Assembly (NCBI RefSeq): GCF_000005825.2
Contig: NC_013791.2
Coordinates: forward strand, 3,410,001 to 3,474,000
Direction: 5' to 3'
DNA: 64,000 nt
Source: Alkalihalophilus pseudofirmus OF4
GTDB taxonomy: Bacteria; Bacillota; Bacilli; Bacillales; Bacillaceae_D
The notes under the pieces: generated by a model
Told to the model about the DNA's origin: nothing
Seen by the model: the letters and a program-made list of their open reading frames with translations, nothing else
Databases searched by the model: none
Shown: in pieces, positions 27,200-36,170 of the stretch
Layout: every line of letters starts with the position of its first letter
How positions within the stretch are numbered: position 1 is the stretch's first letter
Position numbers and translations under genes: made by a program

Positions 27200-28642
27200 T
27201 TAGAAATTGAAATATAAAAACTCACTCACTTCAGATAAGCTTAAAATACTGTAGATTAATGCCGCTGCACAAATCAACACATGATAAAAATTCGGTTTAA
27301 AAGCTTCCATTCTCTCAATTGAGTTTCGCCATGTTAAAACGACGATAAATGCCGCTGCTGTTAAACCAAGCCCCCAATAAAAGTCCGCCTCAGCCATTTG
27401 AAACTCAGCCGCAAACGTAAACCAAGCCATCTGCTCCGCTGCCCATTCAGGAAGCGCAAACCCTGAGAACCCAGCCATTCCTTTTAATACTTTCAACGCA
27501 TCCTCAAAGCTCTCTGCTCTAAAGAACACCCAGGCAAAATTAACAAATTGAAAGGTAATAAACCAAGCTAACACCTTATTCATCTTAAACCCGAGTTGCT
27601 GCCACAGGCGATTGATCATCATCGCCACACCGTGAAGCACTCCCCATAGCACAAACGTCCAGCCAGCCCCATGCCAAATTCCGCTCACAAAAAAGACAAT
27701 GAACAAATTTACGTACGTTCTTACTTTCCCCCGCCTATTTCCACCAAGCGGGATATACAGGTAATGGGTAAGAAAACGCCCAAGAGTCATATGCCACCTT
27801 CTCCAAAACTCTTGAATACTAAGAGACTTATAAGGAGATAAGAAGTTTACAGGCAAGCTGATATTAAATAGGAGTGCAAGGCCAATCGCCATATCAGCAT
27901 AGCCGCTAAAATCAAAATACAACTGAAACGTGTACGAATAAGATACGAGCCACGCTTCTAGAAAGGTTAACGACTCACGTACATCAAAACCGTTTGTCGC
28001 TGTCTGGGCAAACGTATCTGCAATCGCCACTTTTTTAAATAGTCCAATCGAGAAAATAAAAATCCCCATAGCCATATGCTTTGGATTAATCCATCGATTT
28101 TGGACGTCTTCAAATTGAGGCATCATCTCTTTATGATGAACAATAGGGCCCGCGATCAACTGAGGGAAAAACGTGACAAAAAGCGCATAATCAAGCAAAC
28201 GGTAATTCTTTGTCTCGCCCCGGTAAGCATCAACCAAAAAGGCTATCTGTTGAAACGTAAAAAAGCTGATCGCAAGAGGAAGTGTTAACTCCAGCAAGGC
28301 CCAGTTCGCATCCAGCAGCGTATTGACCGTTCCAATAAAGAAATCCGAGTATTTAAAGTAGCCAAGTAAAGCTATATTTCCAATGATCCCTAGTGTAACA
28401 AGAGCTTTTCGAATGGCGGGTTTGCGATCAGATACTAGAGCACGTCCAATCAAAAAGTTCATCGCCATTGAGGCTAAAATCAATGGCAAATATAAAACAT
28501 TCCACCAGCTATAAAAAAAGAGTGAACTAACAACGAGCCACCCTTTGCTAAATGTAATCCATCCACATCGATTAAAAACGAAATAGAAGAGAAAGACGAT
28601 TGGCAGAAACACAAACAAAAATTCATATGAATTAAATAACAA
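27200..28642 (-). CDS. MBOAT family O-acyltransferase, PatA/AlgI-like
   Basis: Polytopic membrane protein (about 480 residues, 11 or so helices) of the MBOAT family, which moves acyl groups from a cytoplasmic donor across the membrane. Typical AlgI/PatA/DltB motifs are seen: LFNSYEFLFVFLP at the start, TFFPQLIAGPIVHH, FSGYADMAIGLALLF, SIQEFWRRWHMTLGRFL and FFVSGIWHGAGWTFVLWG with the conserved catalytic His. It is followed immediately by the PatB-like gene. In the S-layer context the likely product is an O-acetylated secondary polymer. The TTG at 28642, with GGGGGA five bases upstream, gives the family-typical N-terminus; a TTG at 28690 with GGGAG is an alternative. Confidence 0.92.
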   Translation of the reverse strand: MLFNSYEFLFVFLPIVFLFYFVFNRCGWITFSKGWLVVSSLFFYSWWNVLYLPLILASMAMNFLIGRALVSDRKPAIRKALVTLGIIGNIALLGYFKYSDFFIGTVNTLLDANWALLELTLPLAISFFTFQQIAFLVDAYRGETKNYRLLDYALFVTFFPQLIAGPIVHHKEMMPQFEDVQNRWINPKHMAMGIFIFSIGLFKKVAIADTFAQTATNGFDVRESLTFLEAWLVSYSYTFQLYFDFSGYADMAIGLALLFNISLPVNFLSPYKSLSIQEFWRRWHMTLGRFLTHYLYIPLGGNRRGKVRTYVNLFIVFFVSGIWHGAGWTFVLWGVLHGVAMMINRLWQQLGFKMNKVLAWFITFQFVNFAWVFFRAESFEDALKVLKGMAGFSGFALPEWAAEQMAWFTFAAEFQMAEADFYWGLGLTAAAFIVVLTWRNSIERMEAFKPNFYHVLICAAALIYSILSLSEVSEFLYFNF

Positions 28643-28736
28643 CCGAATCCCCCACTTTATGTCACTCTCTCTTTTTACAAAATTCAACAAACTCCCAACC
28701 GATTATATCAAGCTTTCCCCATCTCGACAATCAAAG

Positions 28737-28768
28737 GGAAAACCCCTCTTCATTAAGAAGAGGGGTTC
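28737..28768 (-). terminator. Terminator of the arginase-family gene
   Basis: The minus strand reads AACCCCTCTTC, a short loop, GAAGAGGGGTT, then TTCCC; it lies 10 bp beyond the stop codon. Confidence 0.85.
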
Positions 28769-28778
28769 AGCACCCAAT

Positions 28779-29720
28779 TTATTTCTTCTGGTGCTCCACC
28801 ACACCTGCTAGGGCGTAAAGAGCAATCATCGAAGCAAAGTGGCTGGATACATTCGTTGGGTCCTGCTGCGGGTACACCTCAACAAAGTCCATCCCAACAA
28901 TGCCGCGCTTTGTAAATTCATAAATTAACGTAAGCAGCTCATATGACGTGAGGCCGTTTCCGTCAACTGGCCCACCTGGATTAAAGGCAAAGTCGAGTAC
29001 GTCACTGCATACTGAAAGGTAGACAACATCTACACCTTCGCTTGCTTGGTCATACAAGTCTGCCGCAAGCTTACGAATATCCTTTGCTTCGCGGATATCA
29101 TTGATCGTAACCGTCTTCGCACCAGCCTCTCGTGCAAACTTGCCGCTCTCTGGCTTGTTGCGCGGTCCGTGGATTCCGGCATGAATTAAGCTTTCATTTC
29201 TGACACCATCAAGCTCATAAAGTCTCGCAAATGGTGTCGAACGGGCATATTTATCACCGTCGTGATGCGGCATATTATCATAGTGAGCATCTAAGTGAAG
29301 AATGCCGACTTTCTTACCCGTGCGCTCGGTTAATGCTTTAACAATCGGGTAGGTGATGCCGTGGTCGCCGCCAAGCGCGAGCGGGAATTTTCCGGAATCC
29401 CACATATCGCCTGAAAACGACTCAATCCGGTTCATCGTCTCAATTACATCTGCAGGAACGACATCCACATCGCCCATATCCGCAAGCTTCAAGTGCTCGA
29501 ATACATCGATATGATCAAGCTCAGGCAAGTATCCGCTGTATCGGCCTGAGCATAAGCGCATTACTTTCGGCCCCAACTCACAGCCTGTGTAATCGCCCCA
29601 TGTAACAGCACCTTCCCAAGGGACACCGTAGATTAATACATCCGAGTCTTCCGTTGATTCCGTCGTTCCATTAATCGCTCCTAAAAATGGAGGGGTATTT
29701 CCGTAAATATTCTCAGTCAT
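28779..29720 (-). CDS. Arginase/agmatinase family protein with altered metal-ligand motif
   Basis: Ureohydrolase-fold protein of about 313 residues; relatives hydrolyse agmatine, arginine, formimidoylglutamate or guanidine using two Mn(II) or Ni(II) ions. The ligand motifs GGDHGITYP (His) and LHLDAHYDN (Asp, His, Asp) are intact. The third motif, normally S-x-D-x-D, reads SVCSDVLDFAFNPGG: a Cys replaces the first Asp ligand while the second Asp is kept. The N-terminal WEGAVTWGDYTGCELGP and C-terminal GIVGMDFVEVYPQQDPT agree with the family. Because of the change I do not name a substrate; agmatinase is the default guess. ATG at 29720 with GAGGAG upstream is preferred over GTG at 29750. Transcribed alone. 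Confidence 0.85.
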   Translation of the reverse strand: MTENIYGNTPPFLGAINGTTESTEDSDVLIYGVPWEGAVTWGDYTGCELGPKVMRLCSGRYSGYLPELDHIDVFEHLKLADMGDVDVVPADVIETMNRIESFSGDMWDSGKFPLALGGDHGITYPIVKALTERTGKKVGILHLDAHYDNMPHHDGDKYARSTPFARLYELDGVRNESLIHAGIHGPRNKPESGKFAREAGAKTVTINDIREAKDIRKLAADLYDQASEGVDVVYLSVCSDVLDFAFNPGGPVDGNGLTSYELLTLIYEFTKRGIVGMDFVEVYPQQDPTNVSSHFASMIALYALAGVVEHQKK

Positions 29721-29786
29721 CTTTATCCGCTCCTCTACCTCAATAGTCACCCTCTTTATATACCCGGTTTTTGAGCAAAATAATCA

Positions 29787-30565
29787 TTATTCTTCTTCGT
29801 CGATCGTTAAGCCCTCTACATGCTTCCTTCCCAGTTGATGCTTCTTTTTACGATATTCCTTTGATTTGAAAATGATGTCGATATCATAGTCTTCAGGATA
29901 GAGTTCATTGGCTGAAACTTGTAGAGTCAGTCTCTTATGGTTGACCGTCTGCTTTTCTTCTTTCACTTGCACCATATAATTTCCTGCCTCATCCGGTCCT
30001 TTGTAGACAATCCCCAATTCGTTTGTTGAGGACAGACGAACTGTATCTCCTTGAACAAAGCTCCTTACAGCCTCTTGATCCTTCTTCTTCGTTGTTGGCT
30101 TTTTTCTCGCATGCTTGTTGATAATGATTTGTTTTTCGTAGCTTTTTTGCTTCGTATCTATGGTGTGATGCAGCGGGATACCTCCTGTTCAAGCTCACCT
30201 AAATCATTAATGGACCATGCATACGTTGTAATAAGCGGAGCGGTAAATTCTTTGTCCTGCATAAACCGTTTTAATTTACGACAATGATCTAAAAAAGATA
30301 GAACAATCGTCAACTGATCAGGACGCAGGAACAGTCCTTTATTGATCTGTTCTAAGTAGCCGCTCATCTCATCAAGAGAATGAATCGGCACACTAGATGA
30401 GATTTTGAGAATTTGAACCGCTTCTCGGACCTCCTCTAATAAATGTTCAATTCTTTTTTTATTGGTTAAAGGCCGGCTCGCTTTAATCTTAGCCTTCGCT
30501 CTTTTTGTAATGGCTTTATCTGCTACTTTATTTAAAATTCGGTGGTAATCAAGTTGCGGTAACAC
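29787..30565 (-). pseudogene. MutS2-like remnant: N-terminal domain and linker/KOW-like part, frameshifted, no ATPase
   Basis: The first 135 codons (GTG at 30565) match the N-terminal core domain of MutS2: start LDYHRILNKVADKA, the EAVQILKISSSVPI segment, LTIVLSFLDHCRKLKRFM and the end LEQEVSRCI. The frame then stops at a TAG (30158). A second frame, open from about 30185 to 29787 but without ATG, GTG or TTG near its start, continues IDTKQKSYEKQI, a Lys-rich linker, and GDTVRLSSTNELGIVYKG...YMVQV. That resembles the small beta domain of MutS2 before its Smr domain. The whole Walker-type ATPase is missing, so this is probably a decayed paralogue with an internal deletion plus a frameshift. A sequencing error would explain only the frameshift. 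Confidence 0.6.
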
Positions 30566-30642
30566 CAGATACTTGTGATAACGTTTAAAATAAAGCCGCC
30601 GAATATCAGTAAGAAAACGGTCAGCATAAAGATGGCTTCCAT
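30532..30642 (-). CDS. Possible 36-residue single-helix membrane peptide
   Basis: A short reading frame with a strong GGAGGGACC ribosome binding site directly before its ATG. The product begins MEAIFMLTVFLLIFGG and is one hydrophobic helix followed by a short polar tail. It overlaps the start of the MutS2-like remnant by 34 bp in another frame, which would allow translational coupling. Being adjacent to a decayed gene it may itself be debris. No family recognised. Confidence 0.4.
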   Translation of the reverse strand: MEAIFMLTVFLLIFGGFILNVITSIWCYRNLITTEF

Positions 30643-30715
30643 GTTGGTCCCTCCGTTCTTATAGGATAGTTTACGTTAGTTGGTGAGAGAAGTTTCACAG
30701 TTTTACTCGAACCTC

Positions 30716-30765
30716 ACAAAAAATAACCCTATCCAATCAAGATCATAAGAAGGACAGGGTTATAT
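30716..30765 (-). terminator. Terminator of the chemoreceptor gene
   Basis: ATAACCCTGTCC and GGATAGGGTTAT pair (one mismatch) around a 17-base loop on the minus strand and are followed by six Ts. Confidence 0.85.
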
Positions 30766-30786
30766 TAATTAGAATAGCTATTCTGT

Positions 30787-32766
30787 TTACACTTTAAATT
30801 TAGATAGCAGCATTTTTAATTCCTCAGCCATTTCAGAAAGAGATTTGGCTGAGCTAGCTACCTCTTCCATTGCAGCTAACTGCTCCTCTGTTGTTGCAGC
30901 CACTTCTTCAGATGTTGCCGCGTTATTATTGGCAATACCCGCTAATTCACTGGTTGTTGCATTCACTTCTTGTATTCCTGCTGACATCTGCTCAGCTGTA
31001 GCAGAGACCTCTTGCATTTGCGGCGTAATGGACCTCATGCTGGATAAGATTTCTGCAAACTTTTCCATTGCATCGTGAGAGATTGTCATTCCATCTTTTA
31101 CATTATGTGTTACTTTTGACATCACTTCTACAGAGCTTTCTGTATCCTTTTGTATTCCTTGAATTAATTCAAAAATTTGTTTAGCTGAGTCTTGAGATTG
31201 CTCGGCAAGCTTCCGAACTTCACCAGCTACAACCGCAAACCCTTTCCCGTGTTCACCTGCTCTAGCTGCTTCTATTGCAGCATTCAAAGCAAGTAAATTG
31301 GTTTGTTCTGCTATTCCTGTTATGACATCTAAAATTGAAGTGATTTCTTTTGAGCGTGTAAATAATGACCGAATCATAGTATTTGATTCAGTTACAGAAG
31401 CCTCTATTGAATTCATTTGTTTAATCGTATTTTGAATGGCTTCATTTCCTTCCTCTGCCTGCAATGTAGCTTGTTGAGTTAATTCAGCTACACTCATTGA
31501 ACTCTCAGCGATTCTCCCAACACCCACCGTCAGTTCTTCGATGGATTGTGAGTTCTTTTCGATTCCGTTTGTTTGACTTTCCGCACTGCTGGCAACTGTT
31601 TGTATGGAACTAGCCACTTGTGAAGTAGCAGCACTCGTTTCTTCTGAACTTGCTGTGAGTTCTTCTGCTGAAGCCGCTACTAAGTCCGTTTTTGAGTCAA
31701 CTTCATTTATTAATTCTTTAAGACTCATCTGCATTCCTTTAAAAGCTGAAGCCAATTGACCAATTTCATCATTTGAATGGATGGTGATTTCCTCAGTAAG
31801 ATCGCCCTTGCTCACTGTCACTGCAGAATCAGTTAGTTTTCTAATCGGTTTAATAATTGAAAGGATTACAAAATATACAGATACACCGCCTACTACTAAG
31901 GCCATTGCAATAACACCAATGGTTGTGAGAAAAATAGGGAAGGCTGCTTCGTCTACTTCCTCTTCATACATATTGCCCGCAACTTTCCATCCTGTCATAT
32001 CATTTGTGACAAAAACCATGTGCTTAGAATCACCATTTAACTCATAAGGAAATTCACCAATCTCTTGAGTGTATAAATTTTTATAATAAGCTTGAGTTGC
32101 CTGTGTTCCGCCCTCCTCAAAAGGATGGGCAATGTACATTTGGTTATCATCTAATAAGATCGCGTACCCTTGATTCCCTATCTGGACTGAATTAGCCAGC
32201 TCTTGAAGGTGTGTTAGGTCTACACTAACAGCTACAACACCAGAACCGTCTTGCAGAGCTTTTGATACCGTAATAACCATATCATCTGTTCCTGCGGCAA
32301 TGTAGGGTTCAGATATAACGACATCACTTGTATTTGACATGGCATCAATATACCAGTCTCTCTCTCTTGGGTCGTAATCAGGATCCATCGCTACGGCAGG
32401 CTCTTGAATAAATAATCCATCTTCTTCTGTCCCCACAAATATACTTGTCGCCTCAGGGTGGAGGGCTGCATATTGTGCAAATTTCTCTCTTAACTCAGGG
32501 CTCTCCGTACCGTCATAAAGGTCTGATGTGACTGATTCAGAAAACACATTCATATCATTGATTTTAGGCTCAATCGTGTTGGTGATGATTGAGTTTAATA
32601 GATTTACATCTTGTTTACCAGCGGAAATGATTTCTTCTTCCACCGCACCTTTTGCAGCATTATAAGCTAACATTCCGATAACGACCGAAGGGATAATGAG
32701 AATAAGGGTAAAAGAAATAATCAATTTCATCTTTAACGTTTTAAGTAGTTTCAGTAAGCGACTCAT
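30787..32766 (-). CDS. Methyl-accepting chemotaxis protein with double-Cache sensor
   Basis: Transmembrane chemoreceptor of about 659 residues. Order: first membrane helix (about 13-34), extracytoplasmic dCache-type domain (about 35-275, with [16 protein letters not shown] and [11 protein letters not shown], features of ligand-binding Cache domains for amino acids and similar small molecules), second helix (about 280-305), HAMP (about 305-360), and the methyl-accepting signalling domain. The highly conserved hairpin tip [19 protein letters not shown] is intact. Glu/Gln-rich methylation-type segments are present. The ligand cannot be predicted. It signals to CheA/CheW, none of which are in the window. 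ATG with AGAGGA seven bases upstream is preferred over TTG at 32772. Monocistronic. Confidence 0.95.
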   Translation of the reverse strand: MSRLLKLLKTLKMKLIISFTLILIIPSVVIGMLAYNAAKGAVEEEIISAGKQDVNLLNSIITNTIEPKINDMNVFSESVTSDLYDGTESPELREKFAQYAALHPEATSIFVGTEEDGLFIQEPAVAMDPDYDPRERDWYIDAMSNTSDVVISEPYIAAGTDDMVITVSKALQDGSGVVAVSVDLTHLQELANSVQIGNQGYAILLDDNQMYIAHPFEEGGTQATQAYYKNLYTQEIGEFPYELNGDSKHMVFVTNDMTGWKVAGNMYEEEVDEAAFPIFLTTIGVIAMALVVGGVSVYFVILSIIKPIRKLTDSAVTVSKGDLTEEITIHSNDEIGQLASAFKGMQMSLKELINEVDSKTDLVAASAEELTASSEETSAATSQVASSIQTVASSAESQTNGIEKNSQSIEELTVGVGRIAESSMSVAELTQQATLQAEEGNEAIQNTIKQMNSIEASVTESNTMIRSLFTRSKEITSILDVITGIAEQTNLLALNAAIEAARAGEHGKGFAVVAGEVRKLAEQSQDSAKQIFELIQGIQKDTESSVEVMSKVTHNVKDGMTISHDAMEKFAEILSSMRSITPQMQEVSATAEQMSAGIQEVNATTSELAGIANNNAATSEEVAATTEEQLAAMEEVASSAKSLSEMAEELKMLLSKFKV

Positions 32767-32942
32767 CAGCAATTCCTCTCATTCTTTTAATTCGTTCAAT
32801 TTTGGCACTCAAGAATATGTAAGACTTCCACATTAATTCTAAAATACCAGATAAATAGTACTATATACGACCTTGGTTCAGAAAGAAATGACTTATGAAT
32901 TATTCTTAGTTTTCAGAAAATGGATGGAGGTCTCTCTAATTG

Positions 32943-33152
32943 GATTGCGTCTTTTGCCGCTGTAATTGCGTCCTTTCTGAAGCTAATCGCGCCTCTCCGG
33001 CCGCTATATGCGCGGGTTCCAGTCTATTTGCGTCACTCTCCTCTGATTGCGTCAGTTTACGCTGCTTATGCGTATGTTCAGCGGTGAATTGTATTCACTT
33101 CGGCGGTAATTGCGCCGCTCTCTCCCATCCGCATTCGGCCAATACTTGTGAA
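32943..33152. repeat. Degenerate 21-bp repeat array, copy B
   Basis: About ten units of 18-24 bp. In order their heads are ATTGCGTC, ATTGCGTC, ATCGCGCC (followed by CGGCCGC), ATGCGCGGGTTC, TTGCGTCACTCTCCTCT, ATTGCGTC, ATGCGTATGTTC, ATTGTATTCACTTCGGCG, ATTGCGCC and ATTCGGCCAAT. The last eight match copy C unit by unit, so the array was copied or maintained as a whole. It lies between the chemoreceptor's upstream region and the permease terminator. No gene is supported, although one frame remains open. Confidence 0.85.
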
Positions 33153-33188
33153 AATACAACAAGAGGCATTGACTCAGTCAATGCCTCC
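33153..33188 (-). terminator. Terminator of the yknWXYZ-like operon
   Basis: A palindrome GAGGCATTGACTGAGTCAATGCCTC followed on the minus strand by a T-rich tract, 8 bp after the permease stop. Confidence 0.85.
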
Positions 33189-33195
33189 TAACTAT

Positions 33196-34389
33196 CTATT
33201 CATATCTCAACGACTCAATTGGATTCAATCTCGCCGCTTTGTTCGCTGGAAGCAAGCCGAATACAATGCCTAATATCATCGAGAATAATAGTGCTCCGAT
33301 GATGACCGGCCATGAAAGAAGCGATGGCCATCCAGCAAAGAAGGAAATCAGAGTAGAGATCCCTCCGCCTAAAAGGATACCGATGATCCCGCCAATTAAC
33401 GTCAGGATGATCGATTCAATGAGAAATTGAATGAGAATTTGCTGGCGGGTTGCACCGAGTGACTTACGAATCCCGATCTCGCGCGTTCGCTCTGTTACAG
33501 ATACGAGCATAATATTCATGACACCAATTCCGCCGACAAAAAGAGAGATCCCTGCTATGCCGCCTATAATCATTGTCATAATACGTGTGATCTGACCAAT
33601 CCCCTCTGCAATCTCTTCCATATTCATTACTTGATAGGCCTCTTCTGTATTCTTTCTTGCATTCAACAGTTGTACAGCTTCTTCTCCTGCTGCCTGCAGC
33701 TCTTCAAGCGACTCCGCTTGAATCGTCACTTGATTGAATTCACTCTTACTATAGACCGTCCGCCACGTCTCCCATGGCATATAAACTTCCTGCATACCAA
33801 AGGCAAACAATCCACTCGGTGCTTCAAGTACACCGATAACCTCCACCGGCTGATTAGCCACACGTATCACTTCGCCTACCGCCGACTGCTCGGGAAACAG
33901 CTCTTCATTAAGAGAATCTGAGATTAAAGCTACTCGACGTCCACCGAGAAAATCGGCTGGCTGCAGTGAAAATCCTTCTGCCACATTGAGCTGGTGAACA
34001 TCCAGATACGTTTCGCTGATTCCATTAACGGAAGCATCACTTGTTTCTGTTTGGTAACGGATAGAGCTATGTTCATAGCTTGTCGCGACTACATTTGCAA
34101 TGCCATCAACCGTCTCAATTTCACGGATATCTTCCAGGGTAAACGCAGGTTCATTCCAGATATTCGGATTCGTCTGCATCTCCTCATCCGATGGCATATA
34201 GAAAATTTCTGATGTATTCCCCTCTCCTGCAATCGAGGTCTTCAACATTTCCTCGCCGCCCTGACCGATCGCAACGACAATAATGACCGCGGCTACCCCA
34301 ATTATGATCCCAAGCATCGTGAGAACAGAGCGCATCTTATGAGCTTTTATCGAGTTGATTGCCATTAAAATATTTTCTTTTACACTCAT
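33196..34389 (-). CDS. yknZ: MacB-type ABC exporter permease, YknZ-like
   Basis: Permease of an ABC export system of the MacB/FtsX class, about 397 residues. The first helix (about 20-42, SVLTMLGIIIGVAAVIIVV) is followed by a large extracytoplasmic MacB periplasmic-core-type domain (about 45-270) and three helices at the C-terminus. The stretch MNIMLVSVTERTREIGIRKSLGA is the family signature. In B. subtilis YknWXYZ protects cells from the SdpC killing peptide. The ATG at 34389 has GGGGGT nine bases upstream and lies 7 bp after the ATPase gene; a GTG at 34410 is less likely. Last gene of a four-gene operon matching yknWXYZ in order and domain content. Confidence 0.9.
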   Translation of the reverse strand: MSVKENILMAINSIKAHKMRSVLTMLGIIIGVAAVIIVVAIGQGGEEMLKTSIAGEGNTSEIFYMPSDEEMQTNPNIWNEPAFTLEDIREIETVDGIANVVATSYEHSSIRYQTETSDASVNGISETYLDVHQLNVAEGFSLQPADFLGGRRVALISDSLNEELFPEQSAVGEVIRVANQPVEVIGVLEAPSGLFAFGMQEVYMPWETWRTVYSKSEFNQVTIQAESLEELQAAGEEAVQLLNARKNTEEAYQVMNMEEIAEGIGQITRIMTMIIGGIAGISLFVGGIGVMNIMLVSVTERTREIGIRKSLGATRQQILIQFLIESIILTLIGGIIGILLGGGISTLISFFAGWPSLLSWPVIIGALLFSMILGIVFGLLPANKAARLNPIESLRYE

Positions 34390-34396
34390 ACTGGCT

Positions 34397-35080
34397 CTAC
34401 CCCCTCTCACGGCTCACATGCGACGTTAACTCGCCGTCCCGCACATAGATGGTTCTCTTTGTGTACTCAGAAATCTCCGGCTCATGAGTGACAAGCGCAA
34501 TCGTTGTCCCGCCTTCGTTTAGCTCTGTCAACAAATCCATAATTGTTTCACTCGTCTTTGTATCAAGAGCTCCTGTTGGCTCATCGGCTAAAATGATCGA
34601 CGGTTCATTAACAAGTGATCTCGCAATGGCGACACGCTGCTTTTGCCCGCCAGAAAGCGAGTTAGGGAGATAATCCATTCGATCTTTCAGTCCAACAAGA
34701 CTAAGTGCCTCCTCAGCCCGTTCTTCACGCTCTTTTTTTGAGAGACCTGCATAAATCATCGGCAGTTCTACATTTTTCTTCGCAGTTAATCTTGGCAGGA
34801 GGTGGAACTGTTGAAACACAAAGCCGATTTGTTGATTACGTACTTTCGCAAGCCCCTGTTCATCATAACTCGAGATGTCTTCTCCATTTAAAAAGTAGTG
34901 GCCGGTGCTAGGGGGATCGAGGCAGCCAATGATATTCATCAGCGTTGATTTTCCAGATCCAGACGGGCCCATAATCGCTAGAAAATCTCCCCGTTCAATG
35001 TCAAGATCAATTCCTTTTAAAATCGTCGTATCCTCTGCCCCAACACGATAGCTTTTCGTAATACCCTCCAGCTTAATCAA
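34397..35080 (-). CDS. yknY: MacB-type ABC exporter ATPase, YknY-like
   Basis: LolD/MacB-class ATPase of about 227 residues. Walker A is [10 protein letters not shown], the signature is [15 protein letters not shown] and Walker B is [12 protein letters not shown]; the switch His is in LVTHEPEI. The family-typical N-terminus [14 protein letters not shown] is obtained from the TTG at 35080, which has GGAAGTG seven bases upstream within the end of the adaptor gene. A TTG two codons earlier is possible. It energises the YknZ-like permease. It overlaps the preceding gene by 8 bp, showing tight coupling. Confidence 0.92.
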   Translation of the reverse strand: MIKLEGITKSYRVGAEDTTILKGIDLDIERGDFLAIMGPSGSGKSTLMNIIGCLDPPSTGHYFLNGEDISSYDEQGLAKVRNQQIGFVFQQFHLLPRLTAKKNVELPMIYAGLSKKEREERAEEALSLVGLKDRMDYLPNSLSGGQKQRVAIARSLVNEPSIILADEPTGALDTKTSETIMDLLTELNEGGTTIALVTHEPEISEYTKRTIYVRDGELTSHVSRERG

Positions 35081-36161
35081 GGACAATCACTTCCGATCCA
35101 TCACGAAGCCCTTCTGGAATGTCACTGATGATTTGATCAGACTCACTAAGGCCAGACCGAATTTCATAACGGCCATCAGAAGTCATACCAAGCTCCACTT
35201 CCCGCTCCACTGCTGCCCCCTCTACAATGGTGTACACATAGGCCGTATCATCAAGCTGCCGCACCGCTGAAATCGGCACCGTTAGGGCTTCTCTCTCATC
35301 TGACACGACATTTAAAATCACCTGGTACCCAGGACGCAGAGAGCTTGTGTCCCCTTCTTCTACTTTTACGGTGAACGGATACTTAATTCCTGTTCCATCT
35401 AGTTCATTTTGCGAAGGGAGAAAATCAATCTGATCGATCACACCCGTCCACGTTTGATCAAGAATGGCATCGGACGTAATGCCTACCTTCTGTCCTTCCT
35501 TAATTTCAAGGGAGTCATATTCAGATAGATCTCCGCTAGCTATAAACGACTCTGTCGAAGCGATCGTCACCTGCGCTTCTGTCCCTTCATCAATCTTTAG
35601 GACGACACCCGCAATCGGACTTTCTTCTGTTAGATTTTTCGTACGATTTTCAAGCTGTTCTTTTTGCTTTAACAGCTGTCTAAGGTCAAGGTTTGCTGCG
35701 CGTTTCTCATAGTCAAGCTGCTCATGCTCAGAGCGAAAATGATCTCTCGCCTCTTCTCGGCCTACATCATCTGCAAGCTTATTTCGTTCATCTGAAAGAC
35801 GGTCTTCTTGCTTTCCGACTTGGTTAATCCGTAAGTAACCTGCTTCAATTTGAATGGCGAGCTGTTCTGATTCAAACTCAAGATCCTCACTTGTGTATTC
35901 AATCAATGGAGTTCCAGCCTCAACTGTGTCACCTTCCTCGACCAGTAACGTATAGTCTTCTTCCGCTCGTATTCGAATGTGCTCCATTTCTGCTAACTCC
36001 ATCTCACCCGGCACCATGATTTCATGCTTCACCGTTTGAATCTCAGGAGCAGCCGCCTCTACGTCGAACGTGTCACTCCCCTGTGACTGCACGACAGCGA
36101 TCGCTGTAAAAAGAATTACCGACAGGACAATAGCCGACCCAATCCAAACTTTCTTTTTCAT
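35073..36161 (-). CDS. yknX: Membrane-fusion/adaptor protein of an ABC exporter, YknX-like
   Basis: HlyD/RND-type adaptor of about 362 residues, anchored by one N-terminal helix (about residues 4-25). A barrel-sandwich lipoyl-like part (EEGDTVEAGTPLIEYTSEDL and later ESPIAGVVLKIDEGTEA) flanks a charged coiled-coil hairpin (about 105-175). A beta-barrel domain and C-terminal VPISAVRQLDDTAYVY segment follow. In Gram-positives such adaptors couple MacB-type permeases to their extracellular substrate. ATG (36161) with AGGTGA five bases upstream is chosen; a GTG nine bases upstream directly abuts the previous stop. Second gene of the yknWXYZ-like operon. Confidence 0.9.
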   Translation of the reverse strand: MKKKVWIGSAIVLSVILFTAIAVVQSQGSDTFDVEAAAPEIQTVKHEIMVPGEMELAEMEHIRIRAEEDYTLLVEEGDTVEAGTPLIEYTSEDLEFESEQLAIQIEAGYLRINQVGKQEDRLSDERNKLADDVGREEARDHFRSEHEQLDYEKRAANLDLRQLLKQKEQLENRTKNLTEESPIAGVVLKIDEGTEAQVTIASTESFIASGDLSEYDSLEIKEGQKVGITSDAILDQTWTGVIDQIDFLPSQNELDGTGIKYPFTVKVEEGDTSSLRPGYQVILNVVSDEREALTVPISAVRQLDDTAYVYTIVEGAAVEREVELGMTSDGRYEIRSGLSESDQIISDIPEGLRDGSEVIVLD

Positions 36162-36170
36162 CAATTTCAC

